Source: Caprella mutica | Taxonomy: Eukaryota > Arthropoda > Malacostraca > Amphipoda > Caprellidae | DNA length: 64,000 nt | NCBI GenBank assembly: GCA_947561585.1 | Contig: CANNZV010001468.1 | Span: 88,836 to 152,835, forward strand | Direction of reading: 5' to 3' | Part shown: positions 8,990-17,291 of the stretch, piece after piece | How positions within the stretch are numbered: position 1 is the first letter of the stretch | Layout: each line of letters begins with the position of its first letter | The notes under the pieces: generated by a model | Database searches by the model: none | What the model saw: only the letters and a program-made list of their open reading frames with translations | Told to the model about the DNA's origin: nothing | Translations under genes and position numbers: made by a program

Positions 8990-10336
8990 TTATTCCTTTA
9001 GCATTCTATAAATAGTGGATTTTCCGATCCTTAATTTTTTAGCCACTAATAAAACATCATCATTGTATTTTTCCAAAAAGTAATCTAAGATTTTTTTATT
9101 GTACTCTTTTAATGATAATTCATTTGAAAGAAGAGATTCCTTGCTTCTCGGACTGTTAAATTGAATGTCACTTGGTGTGATAATATGGTCTTCTGCTAAT
9201 GCAGATGCTAAGTCAAGAACAGCTCTTAACTCTCTAACATTTCCATAAAAACTATGAGAAATGAGTTTTTCTTTTGCGTCTTTAGAAAGTGTTTTTAGAG
9301 GGATTTTATTGTCTGAACAAAATTCTTTTATAAACAATTCTGCTAGGAAAAAAATGTCGTTTCCTCTATCTCGAAGTGGGGGCAAGTTAATTGGCAAACC
9401 TAAAAGTCGATAATATAAATCTTCTCTAAAATTTCCTTTTTCTACCTCTTGCGCTAAATTTTTATGAGTGGCTACGATAATTCTAGAATCGAATTTTACG
9501 GTTTCATTTCCACCTACTCTTGTAATCTCTCTTTCCTGTAATGCTCTTAATATTTTAGATTGCAAGTTGATGTCCATTTCTGCAATCTCATCCAAGAATA
9601 AGGTGCCATTATTCGCTAATTCAAATTTACCAATCTTTCGAGTATTTGCTCCAGTAAAAGCACCTTTCTCGTAACCAAATAATTCACTTTCTAATAATTC
9701 TTTTGGAATTGCTGCAACATTGACAGCGATAAATTTCCCTTTTACTTGTCGAGAATTATAATGAATCGTACGAGCAACAATTTCCTTACCTGTACCTGTT
9801 TCTCCTTGAATCGTTACAGAGATATTAGTTTGTACTGCTTTAGAAATTAATTTTTTGACTTTTAGCATTGGTTTACTTTTCCCAATGAGTACATTCTTCA
9901 TATCATATTTATTCCCTAATTGCTCTTTAAGGAATTCAATTTCTTGATGAAGTTTTAGATGTTGCTTTAATCTCTGTATGGTCATCAACAAGTTACTTTT
10001 GGTTTCATCATCCTTTACGATGTAAAAGAAAGCACCTTCTTGCATAAAATCTACAGCTACAGAAATATCTTGTTGACCAGATAAAATAATGATTCCTATA
10101 TTAGAATTATAATTTTTAATTTTTGCCATGACTTCCTTTCCATTCATATCTGGAAGGGAATAATCAAGCGTAATAATGGAAGGGTTAAGGTATAAATTAT
10201 CCAAGCATTCTTTCCCAGTTGCAAAGACATGAACTTCATGCTCTGGATTCATTTCCAAAGCATATTTGATGACCTTAATATAAATCGGATCATCTTCTAC
10301 TATAAATATTCTATTAGTCGAAAATTTTCTTTTCAT
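8990..10336 (-). CDS. Sigma-54-dependent response regulator, NtrC family
   Basis: This 448-residue regulator has the standard order. The receiver (about 8-125) carries phospho-acceptor Asp58 in ITLDYSLPDMNG. The AAA+ sigma-54 activation domain (about 148-375) carries Walker A GETGTGKE at 178-185, the sigma-54 contact loop GAFTGA at 225-230, Walker B TLFLDE at 245-250 and an R finger region REDLYYRL. The C-terminal Fis-type helix-turn-helix ends in VAKKLRIGKSTIYRMLKE. It should activate sigma-54 promoters on phosphorylation. It lies 193 bases upstream of the multi-PAS kinase on the same strand and could be its output. Its target promoters cannot be located by eye. Confidence 0.94.
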   Translation of the reverse strand: MKRKFSTNRIFIVEDDPIYIKVIKYALEMNPEHEVHVFATGKECLDNLYLNPSIITLDYSLPDMNGKEVMAKIKNYNSNIGIIILSGQQDISVAVDFMQEGAFFYIVKDDETKSNLLMTIQRLKQHLKLHQEIEFLKEQLGNKYDMKNVLIGKSKPMLKVKKLISKAVQTNISVTIQGETGTGKEIVARTIHYNSRQVKGKFIAVNVAAIPKELLESELFGYEKGAFTGANTRKIGKFELANNGTLFLDEIAEMDINLQSKILRALQEREITRVGGNETVKFDSRIIVATHKNLAQEVEKGNFREDLYYRLLGLPINLPPLRDRGNDIFFLAELFIKEFCSDNKIPLKTLSKDAKEKLISHSFYGNVRELRAVLDLASALAEDHIITPSDIQFNSPRSKESLLSNELSLKEYNKKILDYFLEKYNDDVLLVAKKLRIGKSTIYRMLKE

Positions 10337-11186
10337 TCTTTTCTTTCTAGCTGTGGCTTTCTTTAATAAAAAATTCTCTCATTGAGCCTTAGCAGAATTG
10401 AGTAAAATATAATTTTTTTGAAAGGTAATCTTATATAGGTGTAAGAGTTAAAAGGGAATGCAAAAGTAAACAATTATTCTAAAAACCCATTAGTTTAAAT
10501 TTGGATTGATAAAGAAAAATAGTCACAATTTTCATTTTAGTAAAAAATAAAATAAATAGAACGCATATTTATGTTTGTAATTTATAATAAATGTTTATTT
10601 ATAAATAACTGATAATTAAGCCTTTTTGTTTTATTTTTATTTTTAATGTGTTTCTTGAAAGTATTATTTTAAAACCAATATGTATTTTTTAGAAAATGAA
10701 ATAGTCACATTTTATTTAAAATAATTAATCTCTACCACCTCTATGTTGGCTAGTTTCTATATTTAGGCAAAACATTTGTAACAATAAAATTGTAGTTAAT
10801 AAAACATGTATTTTGTTTTTTTTATCTCCCTTCTTTAAGTTTTCCCCATCCTAATAACAAGGTATTTCCAAACACAAAAGAACATTCGATTCTAATAAGA
10901 ATATCTATTCAGCATCAGCATATTTTTTCTGAGAAGTTGAAAGGTGAATCTGTTAATTAGTTTGGCTTTATTGTAATTCAAATATTGGATTCACAATAGC
11001 CATTTAACTATTTAATTAATTTACTGAAGTACAAATGCTTAATTATTGTTAATCTTCTTTTGCAAAATTTTGTATTAGTCCTTATCAACTTTTATTCTTT
11101 AGATCATGCCGAATAGTTATGAATAAGATTTCATTAACCATGATTGTGCCTTATTAAAAGTATTGCACAAAAAAAAATTAAAGAGA
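10337..11186. other. Long AT-rich intergenic region
   Basis: About 850 bases with no credible gene on either strand. It carries a likely promoter box for the sigma-54 regulator (10461-10468) and scattered A/T tracts. It may hold decayed DNA upstream of the glycosyltransferase remnant, but I found no recognisable N-terminal half of that gene in the frames I read. Confidence 0.5.
10461..10468 (-). promoter_or_regulatory. Promoter -7-like box for the sigma-54 regulator
   Basis: On the minus strand this reads TACTTTTG, matching the Bacteroidota -7 consensus TAnnTTTG, about 125 bases before the start codon. No good -33 TTTG was found 19 bases upstream, so this is a partial match. Confidence 0.35.
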
Positions 11187-11726
11187 ATGTCAAAATTTAA
11201 GGTATTATCACTAGGAGAATTTATCCATCAGGAAGGAATAGATATCGCTCTAAATTCATTTGCGGAAGTATATCATGATGTAACCTCAAAACATCAAAAA
11301 CAAATGAAATTAGGAATGGTTACCAAGGGAATTCTTTTGGAATATATTAAAGAAAAAGTCAATGAGTTAAAGATAAATGATGCTGTTGAAATCATTCCTT
11401 GGAGTGAGCAAGAATCCATAGAAGATTGGTACGAATCAGCTTCCATTTTATTACTTCCATCGAAAGGGAATATTTCAAAATTAGTTTCAGAAGCTTTTTC
11501 TTTTGGATTGCCAGTTGTTTGTTATGAAAATGATCAATTATATGATGTACTTGATCGATCCTGTGGGATGATGGTGGAATATGGGAGTACTCAACAAAAT
11601 ATTAACCTACTATCAGAAGCATTGAAAATGTTATATTTCGACCCTGAGGCAAGAAAAATTTTAAAAAAGGGTGCTAATAAAAAATACGAATCTAATTTTT
11701 CATGGGGCTTTTCTAAAGCGTCGTAA
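11187..11726 (+). CDS. Glycosyltransferase (GT4-like) C-terminal fragment
   Basis: About 179 residues that correspond only to the C-terminal, nucleotide-sugar-binding half of a family 1/4-type glycosyltransferase. Visible landmarks: KVLSLGEFIHQEGIDIALNS (the G.....KG...l. start of the domain), IIPWSEQESIEDWYESASILLLPS and the E-x7-E region EAFSFGLPVVCYEN, where only the first Glu is kept. The N-terminal acceptor half is absent, and the protein stops after NFSWGFSKAS where relatives carry on. An inverted-repeat element begins 13 bases past the stop. I chose ATG 11187 over the TTG at 11163. It is most likely a remnant; a free-standing domain is possible. Confidence 0.55.
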   Translation: MSKFKVLSLGEFIHQEGIDIALNSFAEVYHDVTSKHQKQMKLGMVTKGILLEYIKEKVNELKINDAVEIIPWSEQESIEDWYESASILLLPSKGNISKLVSEAFSFGLPVVCYENDQLYDVLDRSCGMMVEYGSTQQNINLLSEALKMLYFDPEARKILKKGANKKYESNFSWGFSKAS

Positions 11727-11738
11727 TAAACGGCCGCA

Positions 11739-12214
11739 TCGCTTGACGGTTTTAAAATATTGTAACTAATTTTTGCATAAACGATTTATCGTGTTCATTT
11801 TTTCTAGATAAAAAAACGAATCAAAAAATCACGACTTTATATAAAATTGATACATTTCTAAATTTCTTTTTCCTTGCTTTCGCAGCTAAACTTGTAACTT
11901 AAGAAAGACTAAAGCTCGTTCCTCGCTAAGTCTTTCTAAAATTACTTCAAACAAAGCTGCTAACCCTTCTCCCTCCCTCAAAAAAGAAATTAAGAATTGT
12001 ATCAATTTTATATAAGGTCGACTAAAACCACAACATTCCTTTTCAATTGAAGGATAAGGTTTGCTGTTTTCTCCGGCCTTATTTTAGAACTGTTGATTTT
12101 CAAAATAAGTCGTGATTTTTTTGTTTCGTTTTTTATCTAGAAAAAATGAAAACGATAAATCGTTCCTGCGTAACATCAGATTGTAAATCAAAATTATTTT
12201 GAAACCGTCAAGCG
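11739..12214. repeat. Nested inverted-repeat element, copy A (476 bp)
   Basis: The outer arms CGCTTGACGGTTTTAAAATA (11739-11758) and TATTTTGAAACCGTCAAGCG (12195-12214) are inverted copies with one difference. Inside them are arms around ACGATTTATCGT and TTCATTTTTTCTAGATAAA, then TATATAAAATTGATAC near 11840 paired with its complement near 12000, then a central hairpin AGAAAGACT/AGTCTTTCT near 11903-11938. A second copy lies at 52547-52791 with nearly identical right-hand sequence (for example TTTTAGAACTGTTGA followed by TTTCAAAAT). No transposase is encoded. This is a MITE-like or structured-RNA repeat. Confidence 0.8.
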
Positions 12215-12269
12215 CAGCGTCCACCCATCGTCAAAAGTCCATTTTAAAATTCCCATCATTTCTTATATC

Positions 12270-14597
12270 TTGTGTGCCACAAAAATTATCAACTTGGCGC
12301 ATTCTATAACATTACCATTTTTTGCATTTAAAATACACTTTATTACAGGTGGAAGCTTTGTTTTGCCTTTACATAAAAAAGGTGCAATCAGACTGAAACA
12401 GTCTATTAATAAAGTTGCTAGTGACTATTCTAAAGAGTTACAAAAAGAATTAATAGATGTTGGTGCTTATAATCGAATTCTAAAAGAATGGCAAGAAGGA
12501 GATTTTATAAAATCTTCAATTGTGGTTCCCTTTCTTGCATCCCGAGATGGCTTTAGTTTTCCAAAACATGAAATAGAGTTTGAATATTTTTTTAAAGAAA
12601 GTGAAAATGGGATATGGGCCATTTTACCCACCTTATCCGTTGAGACATTTGCTGAAGATTTTTCCGAATTAGAAGGATCTTTGATAACAGCAGTCCAACA
12701 AGAATTTCGAAGAAGTAGACGGCTTTATGAATGCCAAGGAGTTATTGCTGCGATGTGGTTTGATACCATCGAATTGCTTCGATCTGATATCACATTAAAG
12801 TTCCATTCTCTTTCAGAGCTTGAAGATATTGAAGAAAACAAAAAAGAACAATGGTTACCTGTTATTGCAAAACCTTTGAAAATCGAGGAGAAAAGTACCT
12901 ATGGAAGAAGTAATGAAATGAAACAGCTGGTCAGAATCATTAAAGGTAATTTTAGTCGAAATATCCTTTTAATTGGAGCTTCAGGAGTTGGGAAAACAGC
13001 TTTGATTCATGAATTGGTTTATCAAAAACATGATTTTAGAGGACAGATTTGGGAAACGACTGCATCTATTTTAATCAAAGAATTAACTCGTTCTACTGGA
13101 TGGCAAGATAATATTGCATACCTCGTTAAAGAGTTGTCTCTTTCAGGCGATATTTTATATGTAAGGAACTTGTTAGAACTATTTGAGGTAGGGCGATATG
13201 AAGGGAATAGTATCAGTATGGCAGAATTTTTATTGACTTATATTGCTAGGGGTGAGGTGAGTATTATTTCAGAATGCTCAGAGGAGGAGAAAGGAATTAT
13301 TGAGTTGAGAAGCCCTAATTTTTTATCTTATTTTCAGCAACTTACCATTGTCGAACCAGAAGAAGATTTAGAAAATATTATTCTAAAAAAGGTAAACGAC
13401 ATTTCCAGAAAAAATAAAGTTAAGATAGGTAACGAAGCCATCCAAGAGACGATTCGCTTAAATAAAAGATTTACACCTTACTCAGGATTCCCAGGGAAAC
13501 CAATCAGATTTCTTGAAAGTATATTGTTAGGACAAAAGTCGAACAATGATTCAAAAAAGGAATTGAAGATTTCTAGGTCAAATGTAATTCGATATTTTTG
13601 TGAAGAAGCTGGTATGCCTGTTTTTATGGTTGATCCAGAAATTCCAATTTTTCCAGAAAAAATAAAAGCTAGTTTTAACGCATCTGTTTATGGCCAAGAG
13701 TCAGCTGTAAGTGGAGTAGTGAATATGTTAACTGCTGTAAAAACAGGACTTTCAAAAACTGGAAAGCCAATCGCATCTTTTCTTTTTGTGGGCCCTACTG
13801 GTGTAGGGAAAACAGAGTTGGCAAAAGTGCTTTCTGAATTTATGTTTGGAAGCAGAGATAAGATGGTGCGATTTGATATGAGTGAATTTTCAAGTTATAA
13901 TGCGGTAAGTAAACTGATTGGACAGGGATTCTATACCGATGGTTTATTGACGTCTACGGTACGAAGAGAACCATTTTGCGTGTTGCTTTTTGATGAAGTT
14001 GAAAAGGCGCATCCTGATTTTTTTGATTTATTATTACAAATATTGGATGCGGGAAGACTTACGGATAGTCGAGGAAAGTTAGTTAATTTTTGTAGTACGA
14101 TTATCATTATGACTTCTAATATTGGAGCTGCTGCCATGCAAAGACGTGAAATCTTACCTAGCCGAACCAATGATAAAACGAAGGAAATGGGTGATCGATA
14201 TTTGAAAGCGGTTCAAGACACCCTACGGCCTGAATTGTACAATCGGATAGATGAAGTCATTCCGTTTGCCTCTCTTTCTAAGGAAACCATGCGAAATGTC
14301 ATTGATCGTGAAATTAAACAATTTAAAAAACGAGAAGGGATTCGATATCGTCGAATGGAATTGAATATTGAGGATAAAGTTTTAGATCATTTGGTTGATG
14401 TGGGATTTGATTCTAAGTATGGAGCGCGTTATTTACAAAGAACTTTAAGAGAAAAATTAGTGATTCCATTGGCACGAAAATTAAATCTTTTTGATATGGA
14501 TGACCAACTGAAAGTAAATATTTCAGTTGAGAAAAAACAAATAAAAATTGATGTAGAGGCTGACCCACTTGGGATTGACTTGCTTTTGAAGAGATAG
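12270..14597 (+). CDS. ClpB-like double AAA+ ATPase with degenerate first domain
   Basis: The frame gives 775 residues of a Hsp100/ClpB-type protein without the Clp_N domain. Residues 30-205 form an unrecognised N-terminal region. D1 (about 210-430) has Walker A GASGVGKT at 236-243, but the Walker B site reads ILYVRNLLEL where ClpB has an acidic pair, so D1 may bind but not hydrolyse ATP. D2 (about 465-750) is intact: GPTGVGKT at 508-515, VLLFDEVEKAH at 572-581, sensor MTSNIG and RPELYNRIDE. The start is doubtful: the frame opens with TTG at 12270 and has no ATG until 12753 (Met162), inside conserved-looking sequence, just after the copy A repeat. The stop at 14595 may be a frameshift (see the next gene). 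It could be a protein-remodelling ATPase or a decaying gene. Confidence 0.8.
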   Translation: MCATKIINLAHSITLPFFAFKIHFITGGSFVLPLHKKGAIRLKQSINKVASDYSKELQKELIDVGAYNRILKEWQEGDFIKSSIVVPFLASRDGFSFPKHEIEFEYFFKESENGIWAILPTLSVETFAEDFSELEGSLITAVQQEFRRSRRLYECQGVIAAMWFDTIELLRSDITLKFHSLSELEDIEENKKEQWLPVIAKPLKIEEKSTYGRSNEMKQLVRIIKGNFSRNILLIGASGVGKTALIHELVYQKHDFRGQIWETTASILIKELTRSTGWQDNIAYLVKELSLSGDILYVRNLLELFEVGRYEGNSISMAEFLLTYIARGEVSIISECSEEEKGIIELRSPNFLSYFQQLTIVEPEEDLENIILKKVNDISRKNKVKIGNEAIQETIRLNKRFTPYSGFPGKPIRFLESILLGQKSNNDSKKELKISRSNVIRYFCEEAGMPVFMVDPEIPIFPEKIKASFNASVYGQESAVSGVVNMLTAVKTGLSKTGKPIASFLFVGPTGVGKTELAKVLSEFMFGSRDKMVRFDMSEFSSYNAVSKLIGQGFYTDGLLTSTVRREPFCVLLFDEVEKAHPDFFDLLLQILDAGRLTDSRGKLVNFCSTIIIMTSNIGAAAMQRREILPSRTNDKTKEMGDRYLKAVQDTLRPELYNRIDEVIPFASLSKETMRNVIDREIKQFKKREGIRYRRMELNIEDKVLDHLVDVGFDSKYGARYLQRTLREKLVIPLARKLNLFDMDDQLKVNISVEKKQIKIDVEADPLGIDLLLKR

Positions 14598-14641
14598 AAA
14601 AAAATGATTATGCGGATTTAGCGGGAGAGTATCGACGACAG

Positions 14642-15535
14642 TTGCAATCCTTTCAAGAAGGATATTTATTCACTCAACTGATGAGTCAATTAGATATTTT
14701 AGTTAGAGATAAAAAGCAATTGAAAGAAAAATTTTGGAAAGAGCAAACTAGAGCTGAACAATATTCTACATTGCTTAATCTTCAAAAAATAGTTTCGGAA
14801 CATGCAGCAACTATCGAAGGATTAGAAACTGATTATTCTTTGGCTTGTATGGATTTAAAAGTGTATCAGTTGGATTGGAGTGACCAGATGGAAGGATGGA
14901 AAAATCAATTTTTTGATATAAAAGTAAAAGTATTGTTACAATCTGATAAATCTCATCAGCGTTGTCGTTTTCGTATTTTTGGAGAAAATTTGGAATTGCT
15001 TACCAAATTTTATATTCCATTATTTGAGGCTAAAAATTTCGAACATACTTGTCAGACCGTTTGGTTTCGAGAATCATATTTTAATGAGATGATTGAGGTG
15101 AAATCCAAAAAAGGAAAAACATCTTATCAGGCAAGAGAGGAATATTATCTCCGTCCATGGGTGGATAAAAGTAAAAAAAACCTAGAGCCTGAAAAACCGA
15201 AAGATAAATTGATAGGTGTTGAATTTCTTTTGGAAGGAAATTGCCCTCAAATGTATTTGCAAAATGAAGCAGGTCAGCAGCGGTGGAAAATTTCAGATAA
15301 GGAAGAATATACCTATCAGGTAGATCTTGTAAATATCAATACAGTTTTCCCAAAAGATGCTCATAAAAAATCTTACTTTGAAAAAAACAATCCTTTTCGA
15401 ATAGTTTCTCCTGGACATGTGGATGATAAAAATTATGGAAAAAAGAGAGAGTTTAGTAAAGATGGTTTGGTTGACCTTTTGTTGTTTTTGATGGATGACC
15501 AATTTAAGATAAATGTAAATCTTGCGGTTTTGTAA
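14642..15535 (+). CDS. Coiled-coil protein continuing the AAA+ gene out of phase
   Basis: A frame open from 14579 to 15535 has no ATG or GTG near its start; the first usual start is TTG 14642. Translation before that (LAFEEIEKNDYADLAGEYRR) reads as natural protein and overlaps the last codons of the ATPase, so the two frames look like one protein split by a one-base shift between 14576 and 14597. The visible 297 residues have a helical, coiled-coil-prone first third (EKFWKEQTRAEQYSTLLNLQ) and a beta-rich remainder with DMEGWKNQFF-like and FRIFGENLELL segments. I do not recognise the second domain. If fused, the whole protein would be about 1085 residues. Confidence 0.6.
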   Translation: MQSFQEGYLFTQLMSQLDILVRDKKQLKEKFWKEQTRAEQYSTLLNLQKIVSEHAATIEGLETDYSLACMDLKVYQLDWSDQMEGWKNQFFDIKVKVLLQSDKSHQRCRFRIFGENLELLTKFYIPLFEAKNFEHTCQTVWFRESYFNEMIEVKSKKGKTSYQAREEYYLRPWVDKSKKNLEPEKPKDKLIGVEFLLEGNCPQMYLQNEAGQQRWKISDKEEYTYQVDLVNINTVFPKDAHKKSYFEKNNPFRIVSPGHVDDKNYGKKREFSKDGLVDLLLFLMDDQFKINVNLAVL

Positions 15536-15550
15536 TCTTAATGAAAAGTT

Positions 15551-16051
15551 ATGAGGGAAGTTTTAGATGATGGATTTGGAGAAAAGGAAAAAAAGAAATG
15601 GTTTTCCTTTTCTAAGATGTTTCGATTATTGCTCTTCTTAGAAATACCGCTGTATTTATTCCTTTTTTATTTAAGATTTGATTTGTTTTATGAACATAAA
15701 TATGGATTTCTTTCACAGATTACTGGTTGGAGGTTCTATGAAAATGGGTGGACCTTTGTCATTTTAGCGATATTGATTTTTACTAATATTGCATTTTTTA
15801 GGTATAACCCAAGACCAATATATTGGTCATTAAAGTTATCAGGTTTTTATTGTTTATTTAATTGGATACATTCTTGGCCCACTTTTATTGAATCCTTATT
15901 TATAGGACTTTTCTTTTTTTATTTAATCAATCCTGTTTCAAGAGAATTCAATATTTATTCTTTAGTGGAAAAAGTAAAATATTCGTATCTACTAATCTTA
16001 TTGGTATTTATCTTAGGTTATTTGAGAAATAATTTCAATCTGATTTTTTAG
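15551..16051 (+). CDS. Small integral membrane protein, unknown
   Basis: This 166-residue protein has a charged N-terminus (GFGEKEKKKWFSF) and about four hydrophobic helices: MFRLLLFLEIPLYLFLFYL near 24-42, FVILAILIFTNIAFF near 69-84, a segment around 105-127 and a last one YLLILLVFILGYL near 146-158. No family motif is visible. It begins 16 bases after the coiled-coil frame and is probably cotranscribed with the ATPase locus, which suggests the ATPase works at or near the membrane. Its stop is 66 bases before the promoter box of the candidate RNA gene. Confidence 0.6.
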   Translation: MREVLDDGFGEKEKKKWFSFSKMFRLLLFLEIPLYLFLFYLRFDLFYEHKYGFLSQITGWRFYENGWTFVILAILIFTNIAFFRYNPRPIYWSLKLSGFYCLFNWIHSWPTFIESLFIGLFFFYLINPVSREFNIYSLVEKVKYSYLLILLVFILGYLRNNFNLIF

Positions 16052-16116
16052 TAAAAAAAAATCAAAAGTTAATAATTATACATGTTGATTTTCTTTTATG
16101 TTTAAAATAAAATTAT

Positions 16117-16124
16117 TACATTTG
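16117..16124 (+). promoter_or_regulatory. Promoter -7 box for the candidate RNA gene
   Basis: TACATTTG followed by C matches the Bacteroidota consensus TAnnTTTG exactly. No clear TTTG lies 19 bases upstream. Transcription would begin near 16130. Confidence 0.5.
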
Positions 16125-16129
16125 CGCCA

Positions 16130-16349
16130 CCGTAAGCTGAGATATAACCTATTATCTCAAATTATATATACCCATATCTTAAAAAATTCCTAACTCTAAA
16201 ATCCGATTAAGAAAGCACCTAGTGCTTTTATAAAATCAATATTATTATGCAATAATTCAATGGTGGATTATTTCATTTAAAATACAAATTCCATTGAACA
16301 ATCCCCGTCACCTGGCTCTATTCTCCTACGCTGGGTGACGTTTTTTTTT
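16130..16349 (+). ncRNA. Candidate structured small RNA, about 220 nt
   Basis: No open reading frame of note occupies this interval on the plus strand, yet it is full of perfect short stems: TGAGATA/TATCTCA (16138-16144 with 16153-16159, 8-nt loop), AAAGCAC/GTGCTTT (16212-16218 with 16222-16228, 3-nt loop), TTCAATGG/CCATTGAA (16256-16263 with 16291-16298) and the terminator stem CGTCACC/GGTGACG (16306-16312 with 16334-16340) followed by nine T. A TAnnTTTG box lies just upstream. The 5' CGCCACC (16125-16131) could also pair with GGTGACG with one mismatch, offering an alternative closing stem. I do not recognise a known family; 6S RNA, whose ends pair, is one possibility but does not fit obviously. 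Confidence 0.65.
16306..16349 (+). terminator. Intrinsic terminator of the candidate RNA
   Basis: A perfect 7-bp G+C-rich stem CGTCACC/GGTGACG with a 21-nt loop is followed directly by nine T. It faces the convergent minus-strand nucleotidyltransferase gene, whose stop codon overlaps the T run at 16348-16350. Confidence 0.85.
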
Positions 16350-17082
16350 ACAAGTCTAATCCACTTTTCAAAACCCATTCTTTACTTCTTTCTCCATCTA
16401 AAATTTTAGACATAAATTTTTTCAAACTACCCATACTCTGATTTTCTTTCCAATTAGAATGTAATGCAGATTTTAAAATCTCAACAAATTGAACATCAAC
16501 AGAAGAAAGTTGAGCTTCTAATCTCTTATGTTTCATTCTTCTGATTTGATGTTTTTTACAAAACAAATCAATGCATTTATTGATTACTTTTAATTGAACT
16601 AGTGGAATGGAAAATTGATCATTTTTCAAAATCACATCCTCCAAATCTTTAAACATATCATCAAGAAAATATTTTCCTAATTCTAATTCAATGTTTTTTA
16701 TGGGTGGAGGAGGAGTATCCAACATCGTTTTAGCCTTGGCTCGAAGGTCATCGATTATTGGAGAATTTTGAAAAACAACTTTCCCATTGGCGATCATATG
16801 AGCGGTATGAGGACTGTTTTTTTCTTTTTCAAAATAACTTAAAATTTGTTGAGGCGGGTTTTTAAAATATTCAATTTCCACATCGTGTACCCAAGTGTTT
16901 CCTCTTTCTCGGAAATCACATCTTGGATTTAAAATGATAAAAATATCAATATCGGAATTAGGATCTATTTGGCCATAAATAAATGAACCTGCGATTATTA
17001 TTCCTATGATATCAGGATTGGTTTTTTCTTTTTGAACAAAAGCATCGCAAGACTTTTGGAAGCGTTGAAGCAAAGTTGACAT
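16348..17082 (-). CDS. Nucleotidyltransferase-domain protein
   Basis: This 244-residue soluble protein has a pol-beta-type nucleotidyltransferase domain at the N-terminus: IIIAGSFIYGQIDPNSDIDIFIIL at about 27-50, giving the GS...YG and DxD (Asp44, Asp46) signatures with a third acid expected near VEIEYFK. The rest is helical. Such proteins transfer NMP groups to small molecules, proteins or RNA, and include antibiotic-modifying and MNT/HEPN-type enzymes, but no HEPN partner is next to it. The substrate is unknown. It converges on the candidate RNA gene. Confidence 0.75.
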   Translation of the reverse strand: MSTLLQRFQKSCDAFVQKEKTNPDIIGIIIAGSFIYGQIDPNSDIDIFIILNPRCDFRERGNTWVHDVEIEYFKNPPQQILSYFEKEKNSPHTAHMIANGKVVFQNSPIIDDLRAKAKTMLDTPPPPIKNIELELGKYFLDDMFKDLEDVILKNDQFSIPLVQLKVINKCIDLFCKKHQIRRMKHKRLEAQLSSVDVQFVEILKSALHSNWKENQSMGSLKKFMSKILDGERSKEWVLKSGLDL

Positions 17083-17217
17083 AGATTTATTTTTAATGGT
17101 TTAAGAGGTTTTTTCCAATCTTCCCCTAGCGTAGCGGTCCTTTTTCAAAACTAAAAATAAAACGACTCTTAATCGTTTAGAATTAACCCATCTATTTTCA
17201 GTAGGTGGGTGTTAAGT

Positions 17218-17252
17218 AAAAAAAAAACGCTCCGCAAAAATGCGAAGCGTTT
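17218..17252 (-). terminator. Intrinsic terminator of the EVIKEV-repeat gene
   Basis: On the minus strand a 12-bp stem, AAACGCTTCGCA with TGCGGAGCGTTT (one G-U pair, 4-nt loop), runs into a T tract complementary to the ten A at 17218-17227. It lies 40 bases past the stop codon. Confidence 0.85.
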
Positions 17253-17291
17253 GTAAGGTTTGGTTATGTTGTTGGAATGAGGTTAAGGAAA

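Noticed and set aside
10337..11186. Hidden N-terminal half of the glycosyltransferase
   Set aside because: The plus-strand frames contain many stops and none of the usual acceptor-domain patterns.
16130..16349. Assignment of the candidate RNA as 6S RNA or tmRNA
   Set aside because: tmRNA needs a tRNA-like end and a tag frame, which are absent. For 6S the long closing helix with a central bubble was not evident, so I left the family open.
16348..17082. MNT/HEPN-type toxin-antitoxin pair
   Set aside because: The nucleotidyltransferase is larger than MNT antitoxins and has no HEPN neighbour.
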